This document shows, piece after piece, positions 45,306-53,512 of a stretch of DNA of 64,000 nucleotides (the first letter of the stretch is position 1; every line of letters starts with the position of its first letter). Below the pieces are notes generated by a model, which was not told where the DNA came from, ran no database searches, and saw only the letters and a list, made by a program, of their open reading frames with translations. Position numbers and translations under genes: made by a program. Source of the stretch: Niabella soli DSM 19437. Lineage in GTDB: Bacteria > Bacteroidota > Bacteroidia > Chitinophagales > Chitinophagaceae. The stretch covers positions 4,278,001-4,342,000 of the forward strand of contig NZ_CP007035.1 in the NCBI RefSeq assembly GCF_000243115.2, given 5' to 3'.

Positions 45306-46643
45306 ATGGCGAAGCGTTTAGTGATATTAGGAGGCGGAGAAAGCGGTGTGGGTGCGGCTTTGCTGGGAAAGCAAAAAGGGTATGATGTTTTTTTATCCGA
45401 TGGAAGTTCTTTGAAAGAAGTATATCGTAACGAATTGCAGCAGGCGGCAATTGACTGGGAGGAAGGCGGGCACACAGAAACATTGATATTGAACGCTGAT
45501 GAAATTGTGAAAAGCCCGGGCATCCCTGAAAAAAATGAACTGGTTAAAAGAATACGGGCAAAAGACATTCCGGTGATCAGCGAAATAGAGTTGGCGTATC
45601 GTTTTGCAGGTGACAGCCGGATCGTGGCCATTACCGGGAGTAACGGTAAAACCACCACCACTTCGCTGATCCATCATATTTTAAAGACCGGCGGTCTGGA
45701 TGCGGCGCTGGTGGGCAATATTGGCGAATCATTCGCCAAACAGGTGGCATTGGACCCCAAACCGGTTTATGTGGTGGAGGTGAGTAGTTTTCAACTGGAT
45801 GATATTGACCGCTTCCGGCCTTATATCGCAGTATTGACCAATATCACAGAAGATCACCTGGATCGTTATGAATACAATTTCAATAATTATATCGCAAGCA
45901 AGTTCCGGATCATAAAAAATCAGGAGGCAACCGATTATTTTATATACAACGAAGATGATGAGGTAACAAAAGCGTCATTAGACAAATTTAATATTCAATC
46001 AATTCAACTACCGATTAGCATGGAGAATGAAAACAGCGCGGCTTTTATTAAAGATGGGGATATGTACATCAGGACAGGCGAAGATTTCATAAATATGAGC
46101 ATTTATGATTTTACGCTCAAAGGTAAACACAATCAGTATAATACTATGGCGGCAGGCGTTACAGCGGCAACAATGGATATCCGGAAGGAGAAGATCAGGG
46201 AGGCGGTGCAAACCTTTCAGAACCTGGAACACCGCATGGAACATGTGGCTACGATACGCGGGGTTGAATTTATCAATGATAGCAAGGCTACCAATGTAAA
46301 CTCTACCTGGTATGCTTTGGAGAGCATGACAAAGCCTACCATATTGATCCTGGGTGGAGTGGATAAGGGTAACGACTATTCAACGATGACAGAAATGGTA
46401 AAAGAAAAAGTAAAGACCATTATTTGCCTGGGCGTCGATAATAAAAAGATCCATGAGGCGTTTAGCGGGATTGTTCCGAATATTATTGATACGGCCAGTG
46501 CGGCAGAAGCAGCCGGTGCAGCCTTTGCGCACGCAGAAAAAGGAGATGTGGTGTTGTTAAGCCCTGCCTGTGCCAGTTTTGATTTATTTAAAAATTATGA
46601 AGATCGCGGTACACAGTTTAAACGTGCAGTGATCGATTTATAA
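45306..46643 (+). CDS. murD: UDP-MurNAc-L-alanine:D-glutamate ligase
   Basis: Adds D-Glu to UDP-MurNAc-L-Ala. The 445 residues show the N-terminal Rossmann start LVILGGGESGVGAALLGKQK, the ATP loop ITGSNGKTTTTSLIHHIL, the VEVSSFQLDDIDRFRP motif and the C-terminal LSPACASFDLFKNYEDRG. It is 3 bp after mraY and 15 bp before ftsW. Confidence 0.96.
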   Translation: MAKRLVILGGGESGVGAALLGKQKGYDVFLSDGSSLKEVYRNELQQAAIDWEEGGHTETLILNADEIVKSPGIPEKNELVKRIRAKDIPVISEIELAYRFAGDSRIVAITGSNGKTTTTSLIHHILKTGGLDAALVGNIGESFAKQVALDPKPVYVVEVSSFQLDDIDRFRPYIAVLTNITEDHLDRYEYNFNNYIASKFRIIKNQEATDYFIYNEDDEVTKASLDKFNIQSIQLPISMENENSAAFIKDGDMYIRTGEDFINMSIYDFTLKGKHNQYNTMAAGVTAATMDIRKEKIREAVQTFQNLEHRMEHVATIRGVEFINDSKATNVNSTWYALESMTKPTILILGGVDKGNDYSTMTEMVKEKVKTIICLGVDNKKIHEAFSGIVPNIIDTASAAEAAGAAFAHAEKGDVVLLSPACASFDLFKNYEDRGTQFKRAVIDL

Positions 46644-46658
46644 AACGGATAGTTTACA

Positions 46659-47996
46659 ATGTCAGCTACAGCAGAAATAGCAGTGGAAGAAAAAAGCGCC
46701 CGGATAAAGAGCTGGAAAGGCGGACTGGATCAGCATGCCCGGGGTGACAAAGTGATCTGGGCGCTGGTGGTATTATTAACATTAGTATCGTTGCTGGCAG
46801 TATATAGCGCAACAGGCTCTTTGGCTTATAAGAAATATAAAGGCAATACAGAAGTTTACTTATTTAAACAGGTGGTCTTTATCCTGCTGGGTTTTGGTAT
46901 TGTTTATTTCGCGCACCGGGTCAACTATACCATTTATTCAAAAGTAGCGCGGATACTCTTTATCCTCAGTATTCCCCTGCTGGCTTATACTTTGTTCTTT
47001 GGCGTAAAGATGAATGAAGGCAGCCGCTGGATCCGGGTGCCGCTGATCAATATGACGATGCAGACATCGGATCTGGCCAAACTGGCCTTGTTTATGTACC
47101 TGGCGCGGTTGCTCAGTCGGAAACAGCAGGTGATAAAGAATTTCAGAAAAGGATTTATCCCCGTCATTTTACCGGTAGGGGTTACCTGTTTGCTGATCGC
47201 CCCGGCCAATCTGTCCACCGCATTATTACTGGGGGCCAGTTGCTTGATGTTATTGTTTATCGGACGTGTCAGTCTCAGGCATATTGCATTGGTTATTGCC
47301 CTTGCGTTAATTCCTATTATTATGCTGATAATGGCCGCAATGGTACAGCATAAAAAAGGCGGAACGGCAACAGCAGCAACTCCCACAGAAACAGTTAAAA
47401 AATCAGGCAGCGGACTAACGGGAAGGGTAAGCACCTGGGTCGGCCGTGTTGAGAATTTTATATATGGCGGTAAAGAAGCGGATAATGATGAGATGTACCA
47501 GGTGAACCAGGCCAAGATCGCTATATCAAAAGGAGGTCTTTTCGGGGTAGGGCCGGGGAACAGTACCACAAGGGATTATTTGCCGCAGGCCTATAATGAC
47601 TTCATTTTTGCGATCATCATCGAAGAATACGGATTACTGGGCGGTGCGTTTATACTTTTTGTGTACGTGGTATTCCTGTACCGCTGCATACGGATCTTTA
47701 AAAGATGCCCTTTTGCATTTGGCGCATTTCTGGCATTAGGACTGAGCTTTACGCTGGCCATACAGGCAGTGGCGAATATGGCAGTGACGGTAAACCTGTT
47801 CCCGGTAACGGGAGTAACCCTTCCGCTGGTAAGCATGGGCGGTTCCAGTTTTCTGTTTACCTGCCTGGCTATCGGGATCATATTAAGCGTGTCGAGAAAT
47901 GTGGAAGGCATAGAACAGCCAAAAACGGCAACAGTAGCAGATCCGGTGGTAGCTGAAGCTGAACCGGAAGTAGAACCTGAAGCAATAAATGAGTAA
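46659..47996 (+). CDS. ftsW: Peptidoglycan glycosyltransferase FtsW (SEDS)
   Basis: A 445-residue SEDS-family polymerase of septal peptidoglycan, working with FtsI, with about ten transmembrane segments. Motifs include MNEGSRWIRVPLINMTMQTS and VNLFPVTGVTLPLVSMGGSS. The N-terminal 35 residues and the C-terminal 30 (acidic, EVEPEAINE) are soluble. It overlaps murG by 8 nt. Confidence 0.95.
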   Translation: MSATAEIAVEEKSARIKSWKGGLDQHARGDKVIWALVVLLTLVSLLAVYSATGSLAYKKYKGNTEVYLFKQVVFILLGFGIVYFAHRVNYTIYSKVARILFILSIPLLAYTLFFGVKMNEGSRWIRVPLINMTMQTSDLAKLALFMYLARLLSRKQQVIKNFRKGFIPVILPVGVTCLLIAPANLSTALLLGASCLMLLFIGRVSLRHIALVIALALIPIIMLIMAAMVQHKKGGTATAATPTETVKKSGSGLTGRVSTWVGRVENFIYGGKEADNDEMYQVNQAKIAISKGGLFGVGPGNSTTRDYLPQAYNDFIFAIIIEEYGLLGGAFILFVYVVFLYRCIRIFKRCPFAFGAFLALGLSFTLAIQAVANMAVTVNLFPVTGVTLPLVSMGGSSFLFTCLAIGIILSVSRNVEGIEQPKTATVADPVVAEAEPEVEPEAINE

Positions 47997-49077
47997 AAAA
48001 ATGATTATAGCAGGTGGCGGAACCGGCGGGCATATTTTCCCGGCCATCGCTATTGCCCATGCGCTGCAGGAAAAAGATCCATCGATCCGGATCTTATTTG
48101 TTGGAGCAAAGGGGAAAATGGAAATGGAAAAAGTGCCGCAGGCTGGGTACAAGATTGAAGGGTTAGATATTGCAGGGTTCAATCGCAGTTCTTTGATAAA
48201 AAATATTTCACTGCCGGTTAAGCTGATCAAAAGCTTCATCCAGGTGAAAAAGATCTTTAAGTCGTTCCGGCCGGATGCGGTAATTGGGGTTGGGGGTTAT
48301 TCTACCTTTCCCGTGTTGCGTTATGCGCAATCAAAAGGAATACCAACGTTTATTCATGAATCCAACTCCTTTGCAGGCAAGGCAAATATCCTGTTAGGGA
48401 AGAAGGCTACTACGATATTTACTGCAACAGACGGAATGGAAAAATTTTTCCCGGCGGCTAAAATTATCATAACCGGCAACCCGGTACGGCAGGCAATCGC
48501 CTCTATGAATATAAGCCGAAAAGCAGGACTGGATTTCTTTTCTCTGCCGGAAAATAAGCTGACGGTGTTGGTGATTGGCGGCAGTTTGGGCGCGAAATCA
48601 ATTAATGAAGCGATCCTTGCACATTATAAAGAGCTGTTGGGTGCGGGATTGCAGTTGATCTGGCAAACAGGCAAAACACTTGCAAAAGAGGCGGCGGAAA
48701 TAGCAGTAGAGCACAGGGATATTTGGGCGGCCCCGTTTATTACCGAGATGCAGTATGCCTATGCGGCGGCCGATATTATTATGGCACGCGCCGGGGCGAT
48801 GACGGTGGCGGAAATAACGGTGGCTAAAAAGCCGGTTGTTTTTGTGCCATACCCTTTTGCGGCAGAAGACCATCAAACGATGAATGCGTTGCAGTTGGTT
48901 AATAAAGGAGCGGCCTGGCTGGTGAAAGATAGCGACGCGAAGGAGAGCGCTGTTGCAAAAATAATTGAACTGGCTAAGGATGCGGCCACCCGGAATTATA
49001 TGGCGGAAGTGCTGGGGACATTGTCCATAACCAATGCAGATGAACGGATTGCCGGTGAAATTTTAAAACGGATATAA
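47989..49077 (+). CDS. murG: UDP-GlcNAc:lipid I GlcNAc transferase
   Basis: Converts lipid I to lipid II at the inner face of the membrane. The 362-residue GT28 protein begins MIIAGGGTGGHIFPAIAIAH and has VIGVGGYSTFPVLRYAQ, the VIGGSLGAKSINEAI sugar-nucleotide site and IMARAGAMTVAEITVAKKP. It overlaps ftsW by 8 nt and is followed by murC after 1 bp. Confidence 0.96.
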   Translation: MSKKMIIAGGGTGGHIFPAIAIAHALQEKDPSIRILFVGAKGKMEMEKVPQAGYKIEGLDIAGFNRSSLIKNISLPVKLIKSFIQVKKIFKSFRPDAVIGVGGYSTFPVLRYAQSKGIPTFIHESNSFAGKANILLGKKATTIFTATDGMEKFFPAAKIIITGNPVRQAIASMNISRKAGLDFFSLPENKLTVLVIGGSLGAKSINEAILAHYKELLGAGLQLIWQTGKTLAKEAAEIAVEHRDIWAAPFITEMQYAYAAADIIMARAGAMTVAEITVAKKPVVFVPYPFAAEDHQTMNALQLVNKGAAWLVKDSDAKESAVAKIIELAKDAATRNYMAEVLGTLSITNADERIAGEILKRI

Positions 49078-49078
49078 C

Positions 49079-50482
49079 GTGGAAGCAAAGAAAATAGCGG
49101 ATATAAAAAGAATTTATTTTATCGGGATTGGGGGCATTGGGATGAGCGCAGTAGCCCGCTATTTTCATTCAAAGGGAATCCGGGTAAGCGGTTATGATAA
49201 AACAGAAACGCCGTTAACAAAGGCCCTGGTGGCAGAAGGAATACCGGTTCATTATGAAGATGCAGTTGAGCAGGCTCCGAAAGATGCAGACTGGGTGGTG
49301 TATACACCCGCTGTTCCAAAGGAGCACACCGAGCTGAATTTTTATAAAGAAAACGGTTATCCCGTAATGAAACGCAGCGATGTGCTGCAGCAGATCACAG
49401 AAAGTTCTTTTAATATATGTGTGGCCGGAACGCATGGCAAAACCACTACCACCACGATGATCGCGCACCTGTTGCGGGACAGTGGGTATGGTTGTAATGC
49501 ATTCCTTGGCGGTATTGCGGCAAATTATGACACGAATTTCTGGAGCGATGCAAATGATGTTTGTGTAATTGAAGCCGATGAATACGACCGCAGTTTCCTG
49601 AAGCTGAGCCCGGATATTGCAGTGGTTACGGCCATTGACCCCGATCACCTGGATATCTACGGAACAGAAGAAAATGTGCGTAAGGCATTTGCTGAATTTG
49701 CACAACGACTGAAACCGGGAGGCCTGTTGATCCGCAAGCTGGGTATTGGAAAAGAGTTGAGCGCGGCCCGCATATGGCAGTATAGTTTGCAAAATAACAG
49801 CGCTAATGCCTACGCGGCCAATATCGAAATAAAAGGGGGGGGGTATGTTTTTGATGCGGTACTGCCCACACAGCTCATCGAAGGAGTTCAATTGCATATG
49901 GGCGGTATGCACAATATTGAGAATATGATCGCCGCCATTACCGTGGCAAGTTCTTTAAATATTGATAAGGATAAAATTAAAAAAGCAGTAGCGTCCTTTA
50001 AAGGAGTGAAGCGCCGGTTTGAATATATCATTCCTCCTGATCCGGAAGACGGGAATGGTCTTGTTTTTATTGATGATTATGCGCATCATCCGGAAGAATT
50101 AAGGGCGTTGATAAATGGTGTAAAAACATTATTTCCAACAAGGAAATGTACACTAATTTTCCAGCCACATTTGTACAGCCGTACAAAAGATTTTGCCCTG
50201 GAATTTGCTGCTGTTTTGAGTTTGGTGGATAAGGTTATCTTATTACCCATTTATCCTGCAAGGGAACAACCGATCCCCGGAATTGAAAGCAATATCATTG
50301 CTGAAAAGATGGAAGGAGGTGACCCTGTAATCATGACGAAAGACGAACTATTGCATTGGGTTGGAAATGATTTTTTGAAGGAAGGAAATAAGGAGTTGGG
50401 AGACGTGATCATTACCGCCGGTGCGGGAGATGTGGATAAGCTGGTAGGAGTAATAAAAAACAGTTTAGAAAAAATAAAGTGA
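49079..50482 (+). CDS. murC: UDP-MurNAc:L-alanine ligase
   Basis: Adds the first peptide residue. The 467 residues begin FIGIGGIGMSAVARYFHSKG, have the ATP loop CVAGTHGKTTTTTMIAHLLR, EADEYDRSFLKLSPDIAVVT and FIDDYAHHPEELRALI. It starts at GTG, 1 bp after murG, and overlaps ftsQ by 4 nt (GTGA). Confidence 0.96.
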   Translation: MEAKKIADIKRIYFIGIGGIGMSAVARYFHSKGIRVSGYDKTETPLTKALVAEGIPVHYEDAVEQAPKDADWVVYTPAVPKEHTELNFYKENGYPVMKRSDVLQQITESSFNICVAGTHGKTTTTTMIAHLLRDSGYGCNAFLGGIAANYDTNFWSDANDVCVIEADEYDRSFLKLSPDIAVVTAIDPDHLDIYGTEENVRKAFAEFAQRLKPGGLLIRKLGIGKELSAARIWQYSLQNNSANAYAANIEIKGGGYVFDAVLPTQLIEGVQLHMGGMHNIENMIAAITVASSLNIDKDKIKKAVASFKGVKRRFEYIIPPDPEDGNGLVFIDDYAHHPEELRALINGVKTLFPTRKCTLIFQPHLYSRTKDFALEFAAVLSLVDKVILLPIYPAREQPIPGIESNIIAEKMEGGDPVIMTKDELLHWVGNDFLKEGNKELGDVIITAGAGDVDKLVGVIKNSLEKIK

Positions 50483-51900
50483 ATACGAAACGGGCAATAA
50501 AGCGAATGTTATTAACACTCATGTGGCTGGGTGTGGGTATAATAATGTTTACGATAGTGGCAGCGGCTATGCGGGTGCAGGATGACAGTGTTTGTGCAGG
50601 TTATGATATTAATATAAAAGGCGCCGGTGGCGGAGGAAGTCTTTTTACCTCAGAAGCGCAGATCATAAAGTTGTTAAAAGAGGCGGCTCACGGGGACATC
50701 AAAGGGGAGCGCAAAAGCGGGTTCAATTTGCCGGGCATTGAAGATCTTTTGGAACAAAGCTCCTGGGTGTACAATGCTGAATTGTATTTCGATAATAAGG
50801 ATATACTTCGGGTAAATGTAACCGAGCGCAGGCCCCTGGCGCGGGTATTTACAGCAGGTGGTCAGTCGTTTTATATTGATGAGGCCGGAAAACAGATTCC
50901 GCTTTCTGATAAGGTTTCATTGGATGTGCCCGTATTTACCGGGTATCCCAATAACAAGATCATGAAGGCATCAGACAGTTCTTTGTTAGAAAATATGATT
51001 GCGGCGGCATCCTTTATCAATAATGATTCCTTTTGGGTGGCCCAGGTGTCTCAGATCGATATTCATCCGGACGGCAAGGATCGATGGGATATGCAAATGA
51101 TCCCGGTTGTGGGAAATCATCGGGTGGATTTGGGTGATGGAAGTGAGATCGCTTCAAAATTTCACCGCCTGTATCTGTTTTATGACCAGGTGTTGAAACG
51201 CACGGGGTTTGATAAATACAAAACGGTAGAGGTGCAGTATAATGGGCAGGTAGTAGGCGTTAAAGGAACCTACACAAAGCTGGACTCTATCCAGTTGCGT
51301 AAAAATATCGAGCAGTTATTGCAGCAGTCCCGGAAGGCAAATGACCTGATTGAAGTGGCGCCTGCTGTAGCCGGAGTAAAAAGGATCGAGGTGGATACTG
51401 CGGCGGAAGCGAAACTGGTTTATGGTCAGCCGTTGAATGATGATGGTTTGGATACGCTGGATCTAATGCCGGTAGGAGATAAATCTCAGGTAAGCGCTTC
51501 TGAGGCGGTTGCAGCGCCGCCCGTTGTAGTGCCTGCGGGGCAGCCGCTTAAAAATGCGGAAGAAGGCAAAGAGGTTGTTAAAAAAACAGCGCCAAAAAGG
51601 TCAGAAGAAAAAGAACCCGTGCATAAAAAGACAGCACCGGCAAAAAAAGCAGTAAAGCAGGCTCCGGCGCGTGTAACGAATACGAAAGAAGCGCATAAAA
51701 AGCCGGCTGAAAAGAAAGTTGTTGCAAAGTCCGCGCATACAACAGCAAAAAAACCGGCAGTGAAGCCCAATGCCACCCGAAAAGAGCATTCAGCAAAACC
51801 GGCAACAGGCAAGGGAACGTCTAACAAAAAAGATGTAAAAAAGCCCGTTGCAAAGCCGGCCGCGGATAAAAAAAAGACGACAAAGAAAAACACTGATTAA
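50479..51900 (+). CDS. ftsQ: Cell division protein FtsQ with long Lys-rich tail
   Basis: A bitopic division protein of the FtsQLB complex. After a short cytoplasmic start comes one transmembrane segment (LLTLMWLGVGIIMFTIVAAA), a POTRA-like region (RKSGFNLPGIEDLLEQSSWV, with NVTERRPLARVF) and the FtsQ beta domain. Residues about 338-473 form an extra tail rich in Lys, Ala, Pro and Thr, with roughly 31 lysines in the last 106 residues; by topology it is periplasmic. At 473 residues it is far longer than the usual 250-300. Start GTG, overlapping murC by 4 nt. Confidence 0.9.
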   Translation: MNTKRAIKRMLLTLMWLGVGIIMFTIVAAAMRVQDDSVCAGYDINIKGAGGGGSLFTSEAQIIKLLKEAAHGDIKGERKSGFNLPGIEDLLEQSSWVYNAELYFDNKDILRVNVTERRPLARVFTAGGQSFYIDEAGKQIPLSDKVSLDVPVFTGYPNNKIMKASDSSLLENMIAAASFINNDSFWVAQVSQIDIHPDGKDRWDMQMIPVVGNHRVDLGDGSEIASKFHRLYLFYDQVLKRTGFDKYKTVEVQYNGQVVGVKGTYTKLDSIQLRKNIEQLLQQSRKANDLIEVAPAVAGVKRIEVDTAAEAKLVYGQPLNDDGLDTLDLMPVGDKSQVSASEAVAAPPVVVPAGQPLKNAEEGKEVVKKTAPKRSEEKEPVHKKTAPAKKAVKQAPARVTNTKEAHKKPAEKKVVAKSAHTTAKKPAVKPNATRKEHSAKPATGKGTSNKKDVKKPVAKPAADKKKTTKKNTD

Positions 51901-51924
51901 ATAAAACAACTAAAAACGAAGTAT

Positions 51925-53313
51925 ATGAACGCTGAACAACCCATTATCGTTGGACTGGACATAGGAACCACCAAAATTGCTGTAATCGCCGGACGGAAAA
52001 ATGAATTCGGGAAGCTGGAGATCCTTGGCTTTGGAAAGGCCAACTCCAATGGAGTAAAGCATGGCCAGGTCCTGAATATTGACGAAACGATTAAAGCGAT
52101 CAAGATGGCCCTTGATAACTGCCTGTCTGTAAACCCTAATTTAAACATCGGTGAAGTGTATGTCGGCATTGCCGGGCATCATATAAAAAGCCTGCAGACA
52201 AGAGGTGATATTGTTCGCGAAAATGAAGAGGAAGAAATTACCCAGGCGGAAGTGGACCTGCTGGTAAGCAAACAATACAAAACCTATATTCCGGCGGGTG
52301 ATCAGATTATTGATGTTATCCCCCAGGAATACACTGTAGATAATATGCCCAATATCGTTCGGCCCATCGGCTATAGCGGTGTAAAGCTGGGCGCAAATTT
52401 TCACATCATCACCGGTGATAAAAATGCCATTCGAAATATCAACCGCAGTGTTGAAAAGGCGGGGTTATATACAAAGGACCTGGTGTTGCAACCGTTGGCT
52501 TCTGCAGCAGCCGTAATGGGGCAGGAAGATCTGGAGGCCGGGGTGGCGATTGTTGATATTGGCGGCGGTACCACTGACCTTGCCGTATTTGCCGATGGCG
52601 TTTTGCGGCATACTGCGGTGATCCCGTTTGCCGGAGAAAATATCACTAATGATATAAAAACAGGTCTCGGCGTATTAAAAAGCCAGGCCGAACAAATGAA
52701 AACGCAGTTTGGCAGCGCACTGGCAAACGAAGCAAAAGCAAACGCTTATATCACCATTCCCGGGTTACGGGGCATGCCGGCAAAAGAGATCAGCGTAAAG
52801 AACCTGGCCAATATCATCCAGGCAAGAATGAGCGAGATCCTTGATTTTGTTACCTATCACTTAAAGCAGATCGGTATGGATAACCGCCAGCTCAATGGAG
52901 GCATTGTTCTTACAGGAGGCGGATCTCAATTAAGGCACCTGATCCAGTTAACAGAATATGTAACCGGCCTGCCCGCACGTATCGGTTTACCAAACGAGCA
53001 TCTGGCTGCAGGTCATATAGAAGAGCTGGCGAAACCTACTTATTCCACCTGTTTGGGACTGATCTTAAAAGGATACGATGATTTCGAAAATAACCGCAAA
53101 GTATTTGAGAAAAGCTTTATCACCGTGCAGGTACCGCAGGACCTTATTAAGCAGGCCGCAGTTGCCGAAGTGGCCGAAGTAGCAGTAGCCTCCGGTGAAG
53201 AAAACAGTGCAGCGACTACCAGTAAAAAACGTCAGCCACTGAAGAATTTCTGGGATCAGTTTAAAAACGGTATTATCGAAATTTTCAAGGAAGAAGAAGA
53301 CGGTCATTTATAA
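51925..53313 (+). CDS. ftsA: Cell division protein FtsA
   Basis: An actin-like ATPase that tethers FtsZ to the membrane. The 462 residues show the ATP-binding start VGLDIGTTKIAVIAGRK, the phosphate-2 motif AIVDIGGGTTDLAVFADG and the adenosine loop GGIVLTGGGSQLRHL. The C-terminal end (FWDQFKNGIIEIFKEEE) is an amphipathic membrane-targeting helix. It is 24 bp after ftsQ and 199 bp before ftsZ. Confidence 0.96.
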   Translation: MNAEQPIIVGLDIGTTKIAVIAGRKNEFGKLEILGFGKANSNGVKHGQVLNIDETIKAIKMALDNCLSVNPNLNIGEVYVGIAGHHIKSLQTRGDIVRENEEEEITQAEVDLLVSKQYKTYIPAGDQIIDVIPQEYTVDNMPNIVRPIGYSGVKLGANFHIITGDKNAIRNINRSVEKAGLYTKDLVLQPLASAAAVMGQEDLEAGVAIVDIGGGTTDLAVFADGVLRHTAVIPFAGENITNDIKTGLGVLKSQAEQMKTQFGSALANEAKANAYITIPGLRGMPAKEISVKNLANIIQARMSEILDFVTYHLKQIGMDNRQLNGGIVLTGGGSQLRHLIQLTEYVTGLPARIGLPNEHLAAGHIEELAKPTYSTCLGLILKGYDDFENNRKVFEKSFITVQVPQDLIKQAAVAEVAEVAVASGEENSAATTSKKRQPLKNFWDQFKNGIIEIFKEEEDGHL

Positions 53314-53324
53314 TTTTTTACAGC

Positions 53325-53361
53325 CCTGTACTCTTTCTAAAAGGTGTGGAAGGAGTGCAGG
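53325..53361 (+). terminator. Putative terminator/attenuator after ftsA
   Basis: A 13-bp stem (two G-U pairs) between CTGTACTCTTTC (53326-53337) and GAAGGAGTGCAG (53349-53360), extended by one outer C-G, with an 11-nt loop. T-rich sequence starts about 10 nt later, so it is a weak or partial terminator between ftsA and ftsZ. Confidence 0.5.
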
Positions 53362-53422
53362 ATCTATAGTTCTTTTTAATTGTTTTATTTTTTTCAACTA
53401 TAACTCCTCATCTCCAATGTTT

Positions 53423-53507
53423 TTATCATTGATAATAATAGGGAAATGAGGCCTAACCCATTTACTTAACAGGTTCTCACAGGAGGGTGTGAGCCACAAA
53501 TTTTTTT
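53423..53507 (+). promoter_or_regulatory. Leader structures before ftsZ
   Basis: TTATCA-T-TGATAA (53423-53435) is a perfect 6-bp inverted repeat. Further on, CTCACA-GGAGGG-TGTGAG (53476-53493) is a hairpin with a GGAGGG loop, followed after 6 nt by a run of Ts (53501-53507) and the ftsZ ATG at 53513. It could be a small attenuator or affect initiation. No full promoter consensus is seen. Confidence 0.4.
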
Positions 53508-53512
53508 AACAG

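Noticed and set aside
51486-51893. Phe/Ala-rich frame opposite the FtsQ tail
   Set aside because: It mirrors the Lys-rich tail (AAA to TTT) and has no independent support.
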